DNA from: Sphingomonas prati | GTDB taxonomy: Bacteria; Pseudomonadota; Alphaproteobacteria; Sphingomonadales; Sphingomonadaceae | Assembly (NCBI RefSeq): GCF_014643515.1 | Contig: NZ_BMJP01000004.1 | Coordinates: forward strand, 124,001 to 188,000 | Direction: 5' to 3' | DNA: 64,000 nt | Notes under the pieces: model-generated | Told to the model about the DNA's origin: nothing | Databases searched by the model: none | The model's input: the letters and a program-made list of their open reading frames with translations, nothing else | Translations under genes and position numbers: made by a program | Shown: one piece after another, positions 14,973-23,517 of the stretch | Layout: the number at the start of each line of letters is the position of its first letter | Position numbering within the stretch: the first letter of the stretch is position 1

Positions 14973-17972
14973 TCAGATCCCGACCTCTTCCAACGACAAC
15001 AACGTCGCATTCCCCCCAGCCGAAGTCGTATCGGTCGACGTAACCCGCTCCGCCGCAAACCGCGGCAGGTAATGCGGCCCACCCGCCTTCGGGCCGGTCC
15101 CGGACAGACCCTCCCCGCCGAACGGTTGCGACCCGACGATCGCGCCGATCATCGATCGGTTGACGTACAGGTTGCCGACCTTGGCCAGCGCCTCCACCGT
15201 CTCCGCGCCGCGCGCGATGCGGCTGTGCAGCCCCATCGTCAGCCCGAACCGCCCGGCATTCACGCGCTCCACCGTCTCGGCCAGCGCCCCCGCCTTCCAC
15301 GTCGCGACATGGATCACCGGCCCGAACCACTCCTCGGTCAGCTGCTCGATCGCATCGATCCGGATGACCGTCGGCGGCACATACAGCCCGTCCGTCGGCA
15401 CCGGCACGGTATGCACGGTCCGCGCCGCCATCGCCGCCCGCCGCGCCATCAGCCGGTCGTACGACGCTTGATCGATCACCGGGCCGACGTCGGTCGCCGG
15501 GTCCGCCGGGTCGCCGATCACCAGCGTGTCCATGGCGCCGGCCAGCATCTCCAGCGTCCGATCGGCGATCTCCTCCTGCAACAACAGCAGCCGCAGCGCG
15601 GAACAACGCTGCCCGGCGGACCGGAATGCGGACGCCACCACGTCGGCCACCACCTGTTCGGGTAGCGCCGTCGAATCGACGATCATCGCGTTGATCCCGC
15701 CCGTCTCGGCGATCAGCGGCACCAGCGGCCGCGCATCGTCCTCCAGCAGCCCGCGCGCGATCCGCCGCGCCGTGCCCGTCGATCCGGTGAACGCCACGCC
15801 CGCCACGCGCACGTCGGCGATCAGCGCGGCACCCTCCTCCGGCCCGCCCGGCAACAGCACCAGCGCATCGGCCGGCACGCCCGCCTCATGCGCCAGCGCG
15901 ACCGCCCAGCCCGCGATCGCCGGCGTCTGCGGCGCGGGCTTGGCCACCACCGCATTGCCCGCGACCAGCGCTGCGGCCACCTGCCCCAGGAAAATCGCCA
16001 GCGGGAAATTCCACGGCGCAATGCACGCCCACACGCCGCGCCCCTCGTGGCGCAGGACATTGCGCTCGCCCGTCGGCCCGGGCAGCTCCTGCGGCGCGAG
16101 CACGCCGCGCGCCTGCAACGCATAATAACGACAGAAATCGACCGCCTCGCGCACCTCGCCCAGCGCATCGCCGATCGTCTTGCCCGCCTCCTGCACCGCC
16201 ACCGCCATCAGGTCGCCACGGTGCTTTTCGAGCAGATCCGCCAGCCGCTCCAGCGTCGCCGCCCGCTGCTCCAGCGGCGTCCGCGACCAGGCCGCAAAGC
16301 CCCGCACGGCCCGATCGACCGCCGCCTTCGCGGACGTCTCCGTCCCCCCGCGCCCGGCCGGAACCGCATCGGTGCGGGGCGCTGGTGTCTTGGCAACGAC
16401 CGCCGCCACCTCCGCCAACACCGTCCGGTCCTGCAGATCCAGCCCCGCACTGTTGCGCCGCACCCCGAACAGATCGATCGGCAACGGGATCGACGGATGC
16501 CGCGTCCCGCCCACCGCCCGGATCTTGTCGACCGGATCGGCCAGCAGCTCCGCATCGCTCAGCCCCTCGTCGGCCAGCTGATGCACGAAGCTCGAATTCG
16601 CCCCATTCTCCAGCAACCGCCGAACCAGATAGGCGAGCAGATCGCGATGCCCACCCACCGGCGCATAGATCCGCGTCTTGTACCCGCGCTCGCGCACCAG
16701 CGTCTCGTACAGCCCCTCACCCATCCCGTGCAGGCGCTGGAACTCGAAATCGCGCGCGTTGCCCGCCCATTCCATTATGCTCGCCACCGTCAGCGCATTG
16801 TGGCTGGCGAACGCCGGATAGATGTTGGTCGCGTCCAGCATGTCGCGCGAACACGCCATGTACGACACGTCGGTCGCCGCCTTGCGCGTGAACAGCGGAT
16901 AGTCGCTCAGCCCCGCCTCCTGCGTCCGCTTCACCTCGCTGTCCCAATACGCGCCCTTCACCAGCCGCACCGCGATGCGTCGGTTGGTCGCCGCACCCAG
17001 CTCGTTCGCCCACGCCACCGCCGGCCGCGCGCGCTTGCTGTACGCCTGGATCGCCATGCCGAACCCGTCCCAGCCTTTCAGCTTCGGCAGCCCCGCCACC
17101 GCGGAGATGATCGCGAAGCTCATCTCCAGCCGCTCCGACTCCTCGGCATCGACGGTCAGGCCGATGCCCGCATCCGCCGCCTGCACCGCCAGCGCCTCGA
17201 GCTTTTCGATCAGCGCGGGCACGCACTTGTCCCACTGCCCGACCTCGTACCGCGGGTGCAGCGCGGACAGTTTGACCGAAATCGAATGGCCCTCCTTCGC
17301 CGCGCGCCCGACCTCGGCGATCGCATCCTGGTAGGACCGGAAATAGCGCTCCGCATCCGGATAGGTCCGCGCCGCCTCGCCCAGCATGTCGAAACTGGCG
17401 GTGAACCCGCGATTGTCCTTCGTGCGCATCCGCTTAAGCGCCTCGTCGATGGTCCGCCCCATCACGAAGATCTCGCCCATCATCTTCATCGCGGCACCCA
17501 CCGCCTGCCGCACGAACGGTTCGCCCGCGCGCGACACCAGCCGCTTCAGCGCGCCGCCCTGCCCGGCATCGCTTACCAGCGCACGGCCGATCACCAGCCC
17601 CCAGGTCGCCGAATTGACCAGCGACGAATGCGACTTGCCGGTGTGCGCGCGCCAGTCCGCATCGCCCAGCTTGTCGGCGATCAAGCGGTCCGCCGTCTCC
17701 GGATCGGGCACGCGCAGGAACGCCTCCGCCAGGCTCAGCAACGCGACGCCCTCGGACGAATTCAGCCGATATTGCTGCAGGAACTGGTTCACCCAGCCCT
17801 CGCGCTGCGCGGTGCGCAGGTCGCCGAGCAACCCCATGCTGTGCGCCACCACCCGCTCGCGACTCGACGTGTCGAGCGCCGCGGTCGGCAACAACGTGTC
17901 GAGCACGTCCGGCTCCGGCGCACGGTGCAGTGCGCGCAGCGAGGACAGGACGGCGGGGGACGCGGAAAACAT
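14973..17972 (-). CDS. putA: Bifunctional proline dehydrogenase / glutamate-semialdehyde dehydrogenase
   Basis: The protein is 999 residues, the length of the minimal type A PutA studied from Bradyrhizobium. The N-terminal half (about 60-450) is the FAD-binding proline dehydrogenase barrel (VRLVKGAYWDSEVKR, VGGHRDLLAYLVRRL). The C-terminal half (about 500-980) is an aldehyde dehydrogenase with AETGGINAMIVD and the catalytic cysteine in SAGQRCSALR. It oxidises proline to glutamate with channelling of P5C. It lacks the ribbon-helix-helix DNA-binding domain of enteric PutA, so it should not be its own repressor. A palindrome 34 bases upstream may be its operator. Confidence 0.95.
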   Translation of the reverse strand: MFSASPAVLSSLRALHRAPEPDVLDTLLPTAALDTSSRERVVAHSMGLLGDLRTAQREGWVNQFLQQYRLNSSEGVALLSLAEAFLRVPDPETADRLIADKLGDADWRAHTGKSHSSLVNSATWGLVIGRALVSDAGQGGALKRLVSRAGEPFVRQAVGAAMKMMGEIFVMGRTIDEALKRMRTKDNRGFTASFDMLGEAARTYPDAERYFRSYQDAIAEVGRAAKEGHSISVKLSALHPRYEVGQWDKCVPALIEKLEALAVQAADAGIGLTVDAEESERLEMSFAIISAVAGLPKLKGWDGFGMAIQAYSKRARPAVAWANELGAATNRRIAVRLVKGAYWDSEVKRTQEAGLSDYPLFTRKAATDVSYMACSRDMLDATNIYPAFASHNALTVASIMEWAGNARDFEFQRLHGMGEGLYETLVRERGYKTRIYAPVGGHRDLLAYLVRRLLENGANSSFVHQLADEGLSDAELLADPVDKIRAVGGTRHPSIPLPIDLFGVRRNSAGLDLQDRTVLAEVAAVVAKTPAPRTDAVPAGRGGTETSAKAAVDRAVRGFAAWSRTPLEQRAATLERLADLLEKHRGDLMAVAVQEAGKTIGDALGEVREAVDFCRYYALQARGVLAPQELPGPTGERNVLRHEGRGVWACIAPWNFPLAIFLGQVAAALVAGNAVVAKPAPQTPAIAGWAVALAHEAGVPADALVLLPGGPEEGAALIADVRVAGVAFTGSTGTARRIARGLLEDDARPLVPLIAETGGINAMIVDSTALPEQVVADVVASAFRSAGQRCSALRLLLLQEEIADRTLEMLAGAMDTLVIGDPADPATDVGPVIDQASYDRLMARRAAMAARTVHTVPVPTDGLYVPPTVIRIDAIEQLTEEWFGPVIHVATWKAGALAETVERVNAGRFGLTMGLHSRIARGAETVEALAKVGNLYVNRSMIGAIVGSQPFGGEGLSGTGPKAGGPHYLPRFAAERVTSTDTTSAGGNATLLSLEEVGI

Positions 17973-18005
17973 GGGCGCGGTGTACCTTGCGACGGATCGA
18001 TGCAG

Positions 18006-18021
18006 TTGACGTAAACGTCAA
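18006..18021. promoter_or_regulatory. TTGACGT-AA-ACGTCAA palindrome in the putA/maoC divergent promoter
   Basis: A perfect 7-2-7 palindrome lies between the divergent putA (ATG 17972) and MaoC (ATG 18102) genes. TTGACG at 18006 followed after 18 bases by TAGAGA at 18030 could be a sigma-70 promoter toward MaoC, with the palindrome overlapping its -35 and spacer. Its shape resembles operators of MerR-family regulators of acyl-CoA and branched-chain amino-acid breakdown (LiuR type), which is inference. Confidence 0.5.
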
Positions 18022-18101
18022 GCTACGCCTAGAGACAGTCAAGCCATAGCCCCAAGGATCGCCGCCCGGAAGATGGCGGCACCGAACAGGAGTGAGACCG
18101 A

Positions 18102-18554
18102 ATGCCCACCGTGCAGGATCTGCAAGCCAAGGTCGGGGAGGTCGTCGGCACATCCGACTGGATCCAGATCGACCAGCCCCGCATCCAGGCCTTTGCCGAC
18201 GCGACCGACGATCACCAGTTCATCCATGTCGATCCCGAACGCGCCAAGATGACCCCGTTCGGCGGCACCATCGCGCACGGCTTCCTGACGCTGTCGATGC
18301 TCACCGCGCTGGCCGAACGGCTGCCCGACAGCCGGATCGAGGGCGTGAAGATGGGCATCAACTACGGCTTCGACAAAGTCCGCTTCCTCACCCCGGTCCC
18401 CGCCGGCGTCCGCATCCGCGGCACGTTCAAGCTCCTCAGCCTGGAGGAAAAGCGCCCCGGCCAGTGGCAGCAGACCCAGGAAGTCACGGTCGAGATCGAA
18501 GACCAGAAGAAGCCCGCGCTGATCGCCGAATGGATCGCGCAGTTCTTCATCTGA
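18102..18554 (+). CDS. MaoC family enoyl-CoA hydratase
   Basis: This 150-residue single hot-dog domain carries the hydratase motif [18 protein letters not shown], with Asp37 and His42 as the expected catalytic pair, and the [13 protein letters not shown] substrate loop. Family members hydrate short or medium enoyl-CoA esters to (R)-3-hydroxyacyl-CoA, which can feed polyhydroxyalkanoate or be oxidised. An AGGAG ribosome binding site lies just upstream. The thiolase gene follows 85 bases later in the same direction, suggesting a beta-oxidation or PHA-linked unit, and a PHB depolymerase lies nearby (22115). Confidence 0.92.
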   Translation: MPTVQDLQAKVGEVVGTSDWIQIDQPRIQAFADATDDHQFIHVDPERAKMTPFGGTIAHGFLTLSMLTALAERLPDSRIEGVKMGINYGFDKVRFLTPVPAGVRIRGTFKLLSLEEKRPGQWQQTQEVTVEIEDQKKPALIAEWIAQFFI

Positions 18555-18639
18555 GCCGGTTCGACCACCGCTGAACATCAAGCCAACACGCGACCCCGGC
18601 CCGCGCCGGGGCACCGCTCGTCCGAACGAGGATCCCACC

Positions 18640-19815
18640 ATGCGTGAAGCCGTCATCGTCGCCACCGCCCGCACCCCCATCGGCCGCGCCTATCGCGGCG
18701 CGTTCAACGCCACCCCCTCCCCCACGCTCGCCGCGCACGCCATCCGCGCTGCGGTCGAACGCTCGGGCGTCTCGCCCGACCAGATCCAGGACGTCGTGAT
18801 CGGCGCTGCGATGCAGCAGGGCGTCCAGGCCACGATCGGCCGCACCGCCGCACTCCGCGCCGGCCTGCCCGTCACCGTCTCCGGCATGTCGGTCGACCGG
18901 CAATGCGCCTCCGGGCTGCAGGCGATCGCCATCGCCGCGTCGCAGGTCATCGTCGACCGTGCGGAGATCGTCGTCGCCGGCGGCGTCGAATCGATCTCGA
19001 TGGTCCAGACCCCCGAAATGCGGCTCGGCCCCGATCACGAGCTGATCGCGATGCACCCCGACGTCTACATGCCGATGCTCCAGACCGCGGAGATCGTCGC
19101 CAGCCGCTACGGCATCTCGCGCGCCCGGCAGGACGCCTACGCGCTCCAATCGCAGCAGCGCACCGCCGCCGCACAGGCCGCCGGCCGCCTCGATGCGGAG
19201 ATTATTCCCGTCACTGCCACGATGAACGTCGTCGACAAGGCGACCAAGCAGGTCTCGCAGAAGGAAGTCACGCTCACCAAGGACGAGGGCAATCGTCCCG
19301 AGACCACGATCGAGGGCCTGAACACGCTCGGCCCCGTCATGGGCCCCGACGCCAACATCACCGCCGGCAACGCGTCGCAGCTGTCCGACGGTGCCTCCGC
19401 CTGCGTCGTGATGGAACGCGCCGCTGCGGAGAAAGCCGGCAAGGCGCCGCTCGGCCGCTATGTCGGCATGGCCGTCGCCGGCACCAAGCCGGACGAAATG
19501 GGCATCGGCCCAGTCTATGCCGTGCCCAAGCTGCTCGAACGCTTCGGCCTCACCGTCGGCGACATCGGCCTGTGGGAACTGAACGAGGCGTTCGCGGTCC
19601 AGGTGCTCTACTGCCAGGACGTGCTCGGCATCCCCGACGAACTGCTCAACGTCGACGGCGGCGCGATCTCGATCGGTCACCCCTACGGCATGTCCGGCGC
19701 CCGCATGGTCGGCCACGCCCTGATCGAAGGCAAGCGCCGCGGCGCCAAGCACGTCGTCGTCACCATGTGCGTCGGCGGCGGCATGGGCGCAGCGGGGTTG
19801 TTCGAAGTCCTGTAA
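18640..19815 (+). CDS. Acetyl-CoA C-acyltransferase (thiolase)
   Basis: The 391-residue length is normal for the family. The acylated nucleophile is Cys89 (VDRQCASG). The second site is His347 ([13 protein letters not shown]), and the base is Cys377 ([10 protein letters not shown]). NEAFAVQ forms the third signature. It would cleave 3-ketoacyl-CoA or, in reverse, condense two acetyl-CoA. Sequence alone does not decide between FadA-type and PhaA-type substrates; the His-Pro-Tyr variant is common in FadI/FadA-like degradative enzymes. A strong GC-rich hairpin follows at 19841. Confidence 0.93.
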   Translation: MREAVIVATARTPIGRAYRGAFNATPSPTLAAHAIRAAVERSGVSPDQIQDVVIGAAMQQGVQATIGRTAALRAGLPVTVSGMSVDRQCASGLQAIAIAASQVIVDRAEIVVAGGVESISMVQTPEMRLGPDHELIAMHPDVYMPMLQTAEIVASRYGISRARQDAYALQSQQRTAAAQAAGRLDAEIIPVTATMNVVDKATKQVSQKEVTLTKDEGNRPETTIEGLNTLGPVMGPDANITAGNASQLSDGASACVVMERAAAEKAGKAPLGRYVGMAVAGTKPDEMGIGPVYAVPKLLERFGLTVGDIGLWELNEAFAVQVLYCQDVLGIPDELLNVDGGAISIGHPYGMSGARMVGHALIEGKRRGAKHVVVTMCVGGGMGAAGLFEVL

Positions 19816-19840
19816 CCGCGAACCAAGCGGTGCAGAAAAG

Positions 19841-19864
19841 CCCCCTCCCTTTTAAGGGAGGGGG
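19841..19864. terminator. CCCCCTCCCTT/AAGGGAGGGGG hairpin
   Basis: The 11-base arms at 19841-19851 and 19854-19864 are perfect and separated by TT. G-rich sequence rather than a T run follows, so it may be the common sphingomonad 'CCCCCTCC' repeat acting as a transcription barrier after the thiolase gene. Confidence 0.6.
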
Positions 19865-19956
19865 TTGGGGGTGGGTGCAACAGCTCCCCAAACGCCCCAG
19901 GCGTTCGGCAGAGCGACGTCCAAGCAGCCGCCCAGGCACTCCCCCAGAGACAAACG

Positions 19957-19982
19957 GGAACCCGACCCCACCCATTGCGGTT
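19957..19982 (+). promoter_or_regulatory. EcfG-type promoter candidate for the general stress protein gene
   Basis: GGAAC (19957-19961) is followed by 17 bases and then GGTT (19979-19982), one base off the EcfG -10 consensus CGTT. The start codon at 20013 lies 30 bases further on, with an AAGGAGAG ribosome binding site between. The function of the downstream gene agrees with the call. Confidence 0.5.
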
Positions 19983-20012
19983 CTCCCTCCAAACCCAGCA
20001 AGGAGAGCCACC

Positions 20013-20495
20013 ATGGCCGACGACGCAAGCATCGAAGCCCGTTTCTGGAAAGACCTGAAGGCCAGCCCGTTCGTCATGCTCGGCGTCGAGGGCACCCGCG
20101 ACGGCCATACCCAGCCGATGACCGCGCAGTTCGAAGGCGAGTCCGGCCCGATCTGGTTCTTCGCGACCAAGGACAACGGTCTGACCAAGGCGCTGTCCGA
20201 ATCGAACCGCGCGATCGCAACCTACACCGGCAAGGGTCACGACCTGTTCGCCAGCATCCATGGAACGCTGTCGGTCGACACCGACCGCGAGAACGTCGAC
20301 CGCCTGTGGAGCCCGCAGGTCGAGGCCTGGTACAAGGGCGGCAAGGCCGATCCCAACCTCGCGCTGCTCCGTCTCGATACCGAGCGGGCCCGGCTCTGGC
20401 TCGGCGGCTCCTCGTTCGGCGCCGCGATCGAACGGCTGGTCGGCAAGGATCCGAAGGACAGCTACAAGGACAATGTCGCCGAAGTGACGCTCTGA
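20013..20495 (+). CDS. General stress protein, pyridoxamine-phosphate-oxidase-like flavin fold
   Basis: The 160-residue protein reads FWKDLKASPFVMLGVEG ... MTAQFEGESGPIWFFATKDN ... NRAIATYTGKGHDLFASIHG. This is the split-barrel fold of the 'general stress protein 26' family, which binds FMN or related cofactors. The reaction is not defined for most members. The start at 20013 is fixed by AAGGAGAG nine bases upstream. The C-terminus has the usual GGSSFGAAIERLVG motif. An EcfG-like promoter precedes it, and a strong terminator follows at 20525. Confidence 0.9.
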   Translation: MADDASIEARFWKDLKASPFVMLGVEGTRDGHTQPMTAQFEGESGPIWFFATKDNGLTKALSESNRAIATYTGKGHDLFASIHGTLSVDTDRENVDRLWSPQVEAWYKGGKADPNLALLRLDTERARLWLGGSSFGAAIERLVGKDPKDSYKDNVAEVTL

Positions 20496-20524
20496 TCGTC
20501 CTTCCCGACCGTCGCTAAGCAAAA

Positions 20525-20560
20525 GCGCCCGCCCCGCATCACCGCGGGGCGGGCGTTTCC
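20525..20560. terminator. Rho-independent terminator, probably bidirectional
   Basis: Perfect 12-base arms CGCCCGCCCCGC (20526-20537) and its complement (20544-20555) enclose ATCACC. TTTCC follows on the plus side, and AAAA precedes on the left, giving a T run for the minus strand. It ends the stress protein gene (+) and the convergent gene at 20581 (-). Confidence 0.9.
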
Positions 20561-20580
20561 TTATCCGATCGACCGGACGA

Positions 20581-22128
20581 TCAAGCGGTCGGCACGCCCG
20601 AGCCGCCCGCCCGCGGGATCGCCCGCGGCTCCGCTGCCGGCCGCAACGCCTGCGGCAGGATCCGCGCCCGCTTCTCGAACGCTGCGGCCACCGCCGGCCG
20701 CTTCAGGAACGCTGTCCACAGCGCGCGCAACCGCGACCCGTTGCGCACCCACAACGCATCGTCCGGCTGGAACTGGTCCGCGATCATCGCCGCCCCGTCC
20801 GCCGTCGCCAGCGTCGCAACCGCGACCTTCTCCGCGTCACCATCCTCCTTCGCGCACAACGACGCCTCGATCGCCGCCGCCGGATTGTCGTCCGGCTTTG
20901 CCCGCAGCGCCGCGGTCACGACCTTCGCCTCGCCCGCCCGACCCAGCGCCGCCAGCGAACACGCCTCGGTCCGGCGCAGCCATGCCGCACCCCACGGGCT
21001 CAGCGCCGGCCCGCCCAGCGTCAGCCCGGCCCGCGCGGCGGTCAGCGCGTCGGCCGCGCGGTCCGCCTCGTCCAGCGTCTCGGCCAGCGCGATCATCCCC
21101 GACACCGCGACCGGCGTCCGTGCGAAGTCCAACGTCGCGAACGGCTGCAACCGGGCGATCGCCGCCGCCCGCCCGCCGGTCATGCCCAGCGCCTGCGCAT
21201 CGAGCCGCACGGTCGACACCGCATCCTCGCCCATCCCGTTCGCCACCGCGACGCTCGCCGCCGTCTCGGACGCCTCGCGGTACCGGCCGAGCAGCACGAA
21301 CGCGCGCACCGCGCCCAGCCGCGTCTGCAGATCGTCGGGTTGCGCCGCGAACGCCGCCAGCCGGTCAGCCGCGAACGCATCGATCGCGCGCCCCGACTGC
21401 GGCCCCATCTGCTCCTCAAGCTGCGGCCAGATCGGCGCGTGGTCGCGCAGGATCGCCAGCTCGAACAGCGACTCCGGCGATGTCACGCGCGGCAGGATCT
21501 GCCCTGCCTCGACCACCTCGCCGCGCCGCACCAGCACCGAAACCGCGGCCTCGGCCACGTCGCCGCGCAATTCGGGAAGGTCGGTCGGCTGCCAGTCCGC
21601 GCGCGCCAGTGCCACCGCGATCCGGTCGCGCAACGCGATGTCTTTCGACTCCGACAATGTCTGGTTGATCGCGCGCCACAACCGCCCGGAAATGCCGCTC
21701 AGCCCGTCCGGCGTCTTCTCCGCCAGCACCGCGAGCTGTTCGCCCGCGCCCTTCATGTCGCCCGCGTCCGCCGCGATCAGGATGCCGAACCCGCGCACGA
21801 TCGGGTTCGTCGGGTCCGCCTTCACCAGCTCGGCCTGCACCGCGGCCAGCTCGCCACCGCGCCCCGCCGGCGCGAGACAATTCAGCCGCAGCAACTGGAC
21901 CGCGTTCCGGTCCGCACCCGGCGCAAGCCCCGGCACGACCGGATCGAGCCGCGCCAGCAACCCGGCGCAGTCACCCTTCTGGCCCAGCGCATAGGCCTCC
22001 GTGATCGCGGTCCGCACGTCGCCAGCCGGCTTCGCCACCCCCGCCTGCGGCACCGGCACCGGAACCGCCCCCGCCGCCGTCCCGCACAGGATCAGCGCCA
22101 GGAACGCCGCCCGGTCAGCGCGCATCAT
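20581..22128 (-). CDS. Secreted TPR-like helical repeat protein, unknown function
   Basis: The 515-residue protein starts with a short signal peptide (MRADRAAFLALILCGTAAGAV). The rest is alanine-rich helical repeats like degenerate tetratricopeptides (for example DDLQTRLGAVRAFVLLGRYREAS), which suggests a periplasmic scaffold. No catalytic motif is seen. The family recurs in sphingomonads as a hypothetical protein. The start (ATG 22128 or 22125) overlaps the 3' end of the PHB depolymerase gene, so they are co-transcribed. A link to PHB metabolism is possible but unproven, because the protein appears to be exported. Confidence 0.8.
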   Translation of the reverse strand: MMRADRAAFLALILCGTAAGAVPVPVPQAGVAKPAGDVRTAITEAYALGQKGDCAGLLARLDPVVPGLAPGADRNAVQLLRLNCLAPAGRGGELAAVQAELVKADPTNPIVRGFGILIAADAGDMKGAGEQLAVLAEKTPDGLSGISGRLWRAINQTLSESKDIALRDRIAVALARADWQPTDLPELRGDVAEAAVSVLVRRGEVVEAGQILPRVTSPESLFELAILRDHAPIWPQLEEQMGPQSGRAIDAFAADRLAAFAAQPDDLQTRLGAVRAFVLLGRYREASETAASVAVANGMGEDAVSTVRLDAQALGMTGGRAAAIARLQPFATLDFARTPVAVSGMIALAETLDEADRAADALTAARAGLTLGGPALSPWGAAWLRRTEACSLAALGRAGEAKVVTAALRAKPDDNPAAAIEASLCAKEDGDAEKVAVATLATADGAAMIADQFQPDDALWVRNGSRLRALWTAFLKRPAVAAAFEKRARILPQALRPAAEPRAIPRAGGSGVPTA

Positions 22129-23350
22129 GCGCGACGATCCATCCCTCGACCACCGGTGCGATGACGTCGCGCCACCGCCGCCCGTTGAAGATCCCGTAAT
22201 GCCCGACCCCCTCGGCCATCAGATATTTGCGATGCTCCTCCGGCAATGCGGTCGCCAGCGTCAGCGCCGCCTTGGTCTGCCCGATGCCGGAGATGTCGTC
22301 GCGCTCCCCCTCGATCGCCAGCAGACCAATGTCGGTGATCGCACCCGGGTCCACGCGCCGCCCGCGGTGAAAGTACTCGCCCTTCGGCAGGGCGTGCTGC
22401 TGAAACACCAGGTCGATCGTCTGGAGGTAGAATTCCGCGCTCATGTCGCAGACCGAGCGATATTCGTCGTAGAACGCCTTGCTCGCATCCGCGCTGTCGC
22501 CGTCGCCCGCGACCAGATGCTTGAACATGTCAAAATGGCTGACGAGGTGGTTGCCCAGGTTCATCGCCATGAACCCGGTCAGCTGCAGGAAGCCCGGATA
22601 CACGCGCCGTCCGCCGCCCGGATAATAATAAGGCACCGTGGCGATCACATTCTGTTCGAACCACGCATGCGGCCGCTGCGTCGCGACCGTGTTGACGCTC
22701 GTCGGCGCCTCGCGCGTGTCGACCGGCCCGCCCATCATGGTCAGCGTCGCCGGCCGCGCCGGATGCTGGTCGGCGGACATCAGCGCGGCTGCCGCATAGG
22801 CCGGCACGGACGGCTGGCAGACCGCCAGCACGTGCGCACGCCCCGACCCGTCGGCGCTCATCGTCTCGAGGAACTGCACCAGATAATCGACATAATCGTC
22901 CAGATCGAACGTCCCGTCGCTCAGCGGCACCAGCTTCGCATCGCGCCAGTCGGTGATGTGCACGTCGTGCCCCGGCAACATCCGCTCCACCGTCCCGCGC
23001 AGCAACGTCGCATAATGGCCCGACATCGGCGCGACGATCAGCAGCTTGGGCGCACCCTCCACGCCCTCGCGCCGGAACCGCTTCAGCTGCCCGAACGGCA
23101 GGCGCAGCACGATCTCCTCGGTCACCGCGACCTCGCGCCCGTCGACCACCGTCTTGTCGAGCCCGAATGCCGGCTTGCCGTAGGTCGCCGACGCATGCGC
23201 GAACACGTCGAAGCCCGACGCCACCACCGGCCCGAACTTCGTATGGGCCATCGGGTTGACCGGATTGGCCATCCATTCGGCACCCAGCGTGGCCAGCGCA
23301 CTGGCTCCGGCCATCATCGTCCGCTGCATCTCGTAGGCGGCGTAAAGCAT
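22115..23350 (-). CDS. phaZ: Intracellular poly(3-hydroxybutyrate) depolymerase
   Basis: This 411-residue alpha/beta hydrolase of the PhaZ1 type opens with MLYAAYEMQR and contains APMSGHYATLLRGTV, HDVHITDWRDA and the nucleophile elbow AVCQPSVPA. Cys178 replaces the usual serine, as described for the Ralstonia intracellular enzyme. It breaks down stored PHB granules to hydroxybutyrate oligomers in the cytoplasm. The ending VGHYGIFNGRRWR carries the catalytic histidine. It is co-transcribed with the downstream TPR-like gene. Confidence 0.94.
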   Translation of the reverse strand: MLYAAYEMQRTMMAGASALATLGAEWMANPVNPMAHTKFGPVVASGFDVFAHASATYGKPAFGLDKTVVDGREVAVTEEIVLRLPFGQLKRFRREGVEGAPKLLIVAPMSGHYATLLRGTVERMLPGHDVHITDWRDAKLVPLSDGTFDLDDYVDYLVQFLETMSADGSGRAHVLAVCQPSVPAYAAAALMSADQHPARPATLTMMGGPVDTREAPTSVNTVATQRPHAWFEQNVIATVPYYYPGGGRRVYPGFLQLTGFMAMNLGNHLVSHFDMFKHLVAGDGDSADASKAFYDEYRSVCDMSAEFYLQTIDLVFQQHALPKGEYFHRGRRVDPGAITDIGLLAIEGERDDISGIGQTKAALTLATALPEEHRKYLMAEGVGHYGIFNGRRWRDVIAPVVEGWIVAHDAR

Positions 23351-23517
23351 CAGGCATCCTCACATCGGCGGTCGCCCGTCCGGACGATCAACACATCAAC
23401 GCCGGATACACGCATTTGATGCACCGCACCACAGACGGCCCCCGGGCACCTCTGTCCGATTGTCCCAGTCTCGAACGTCGCGCTTACCGCCCTGTCGGCT
23501 TCATGCTAGGCGGCGGC

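Noticed and set aside
15888-18014. 708-residue plus-strand frame
   Set aside because: Antisense shadow of putA, rich in Arg, His and Gln.
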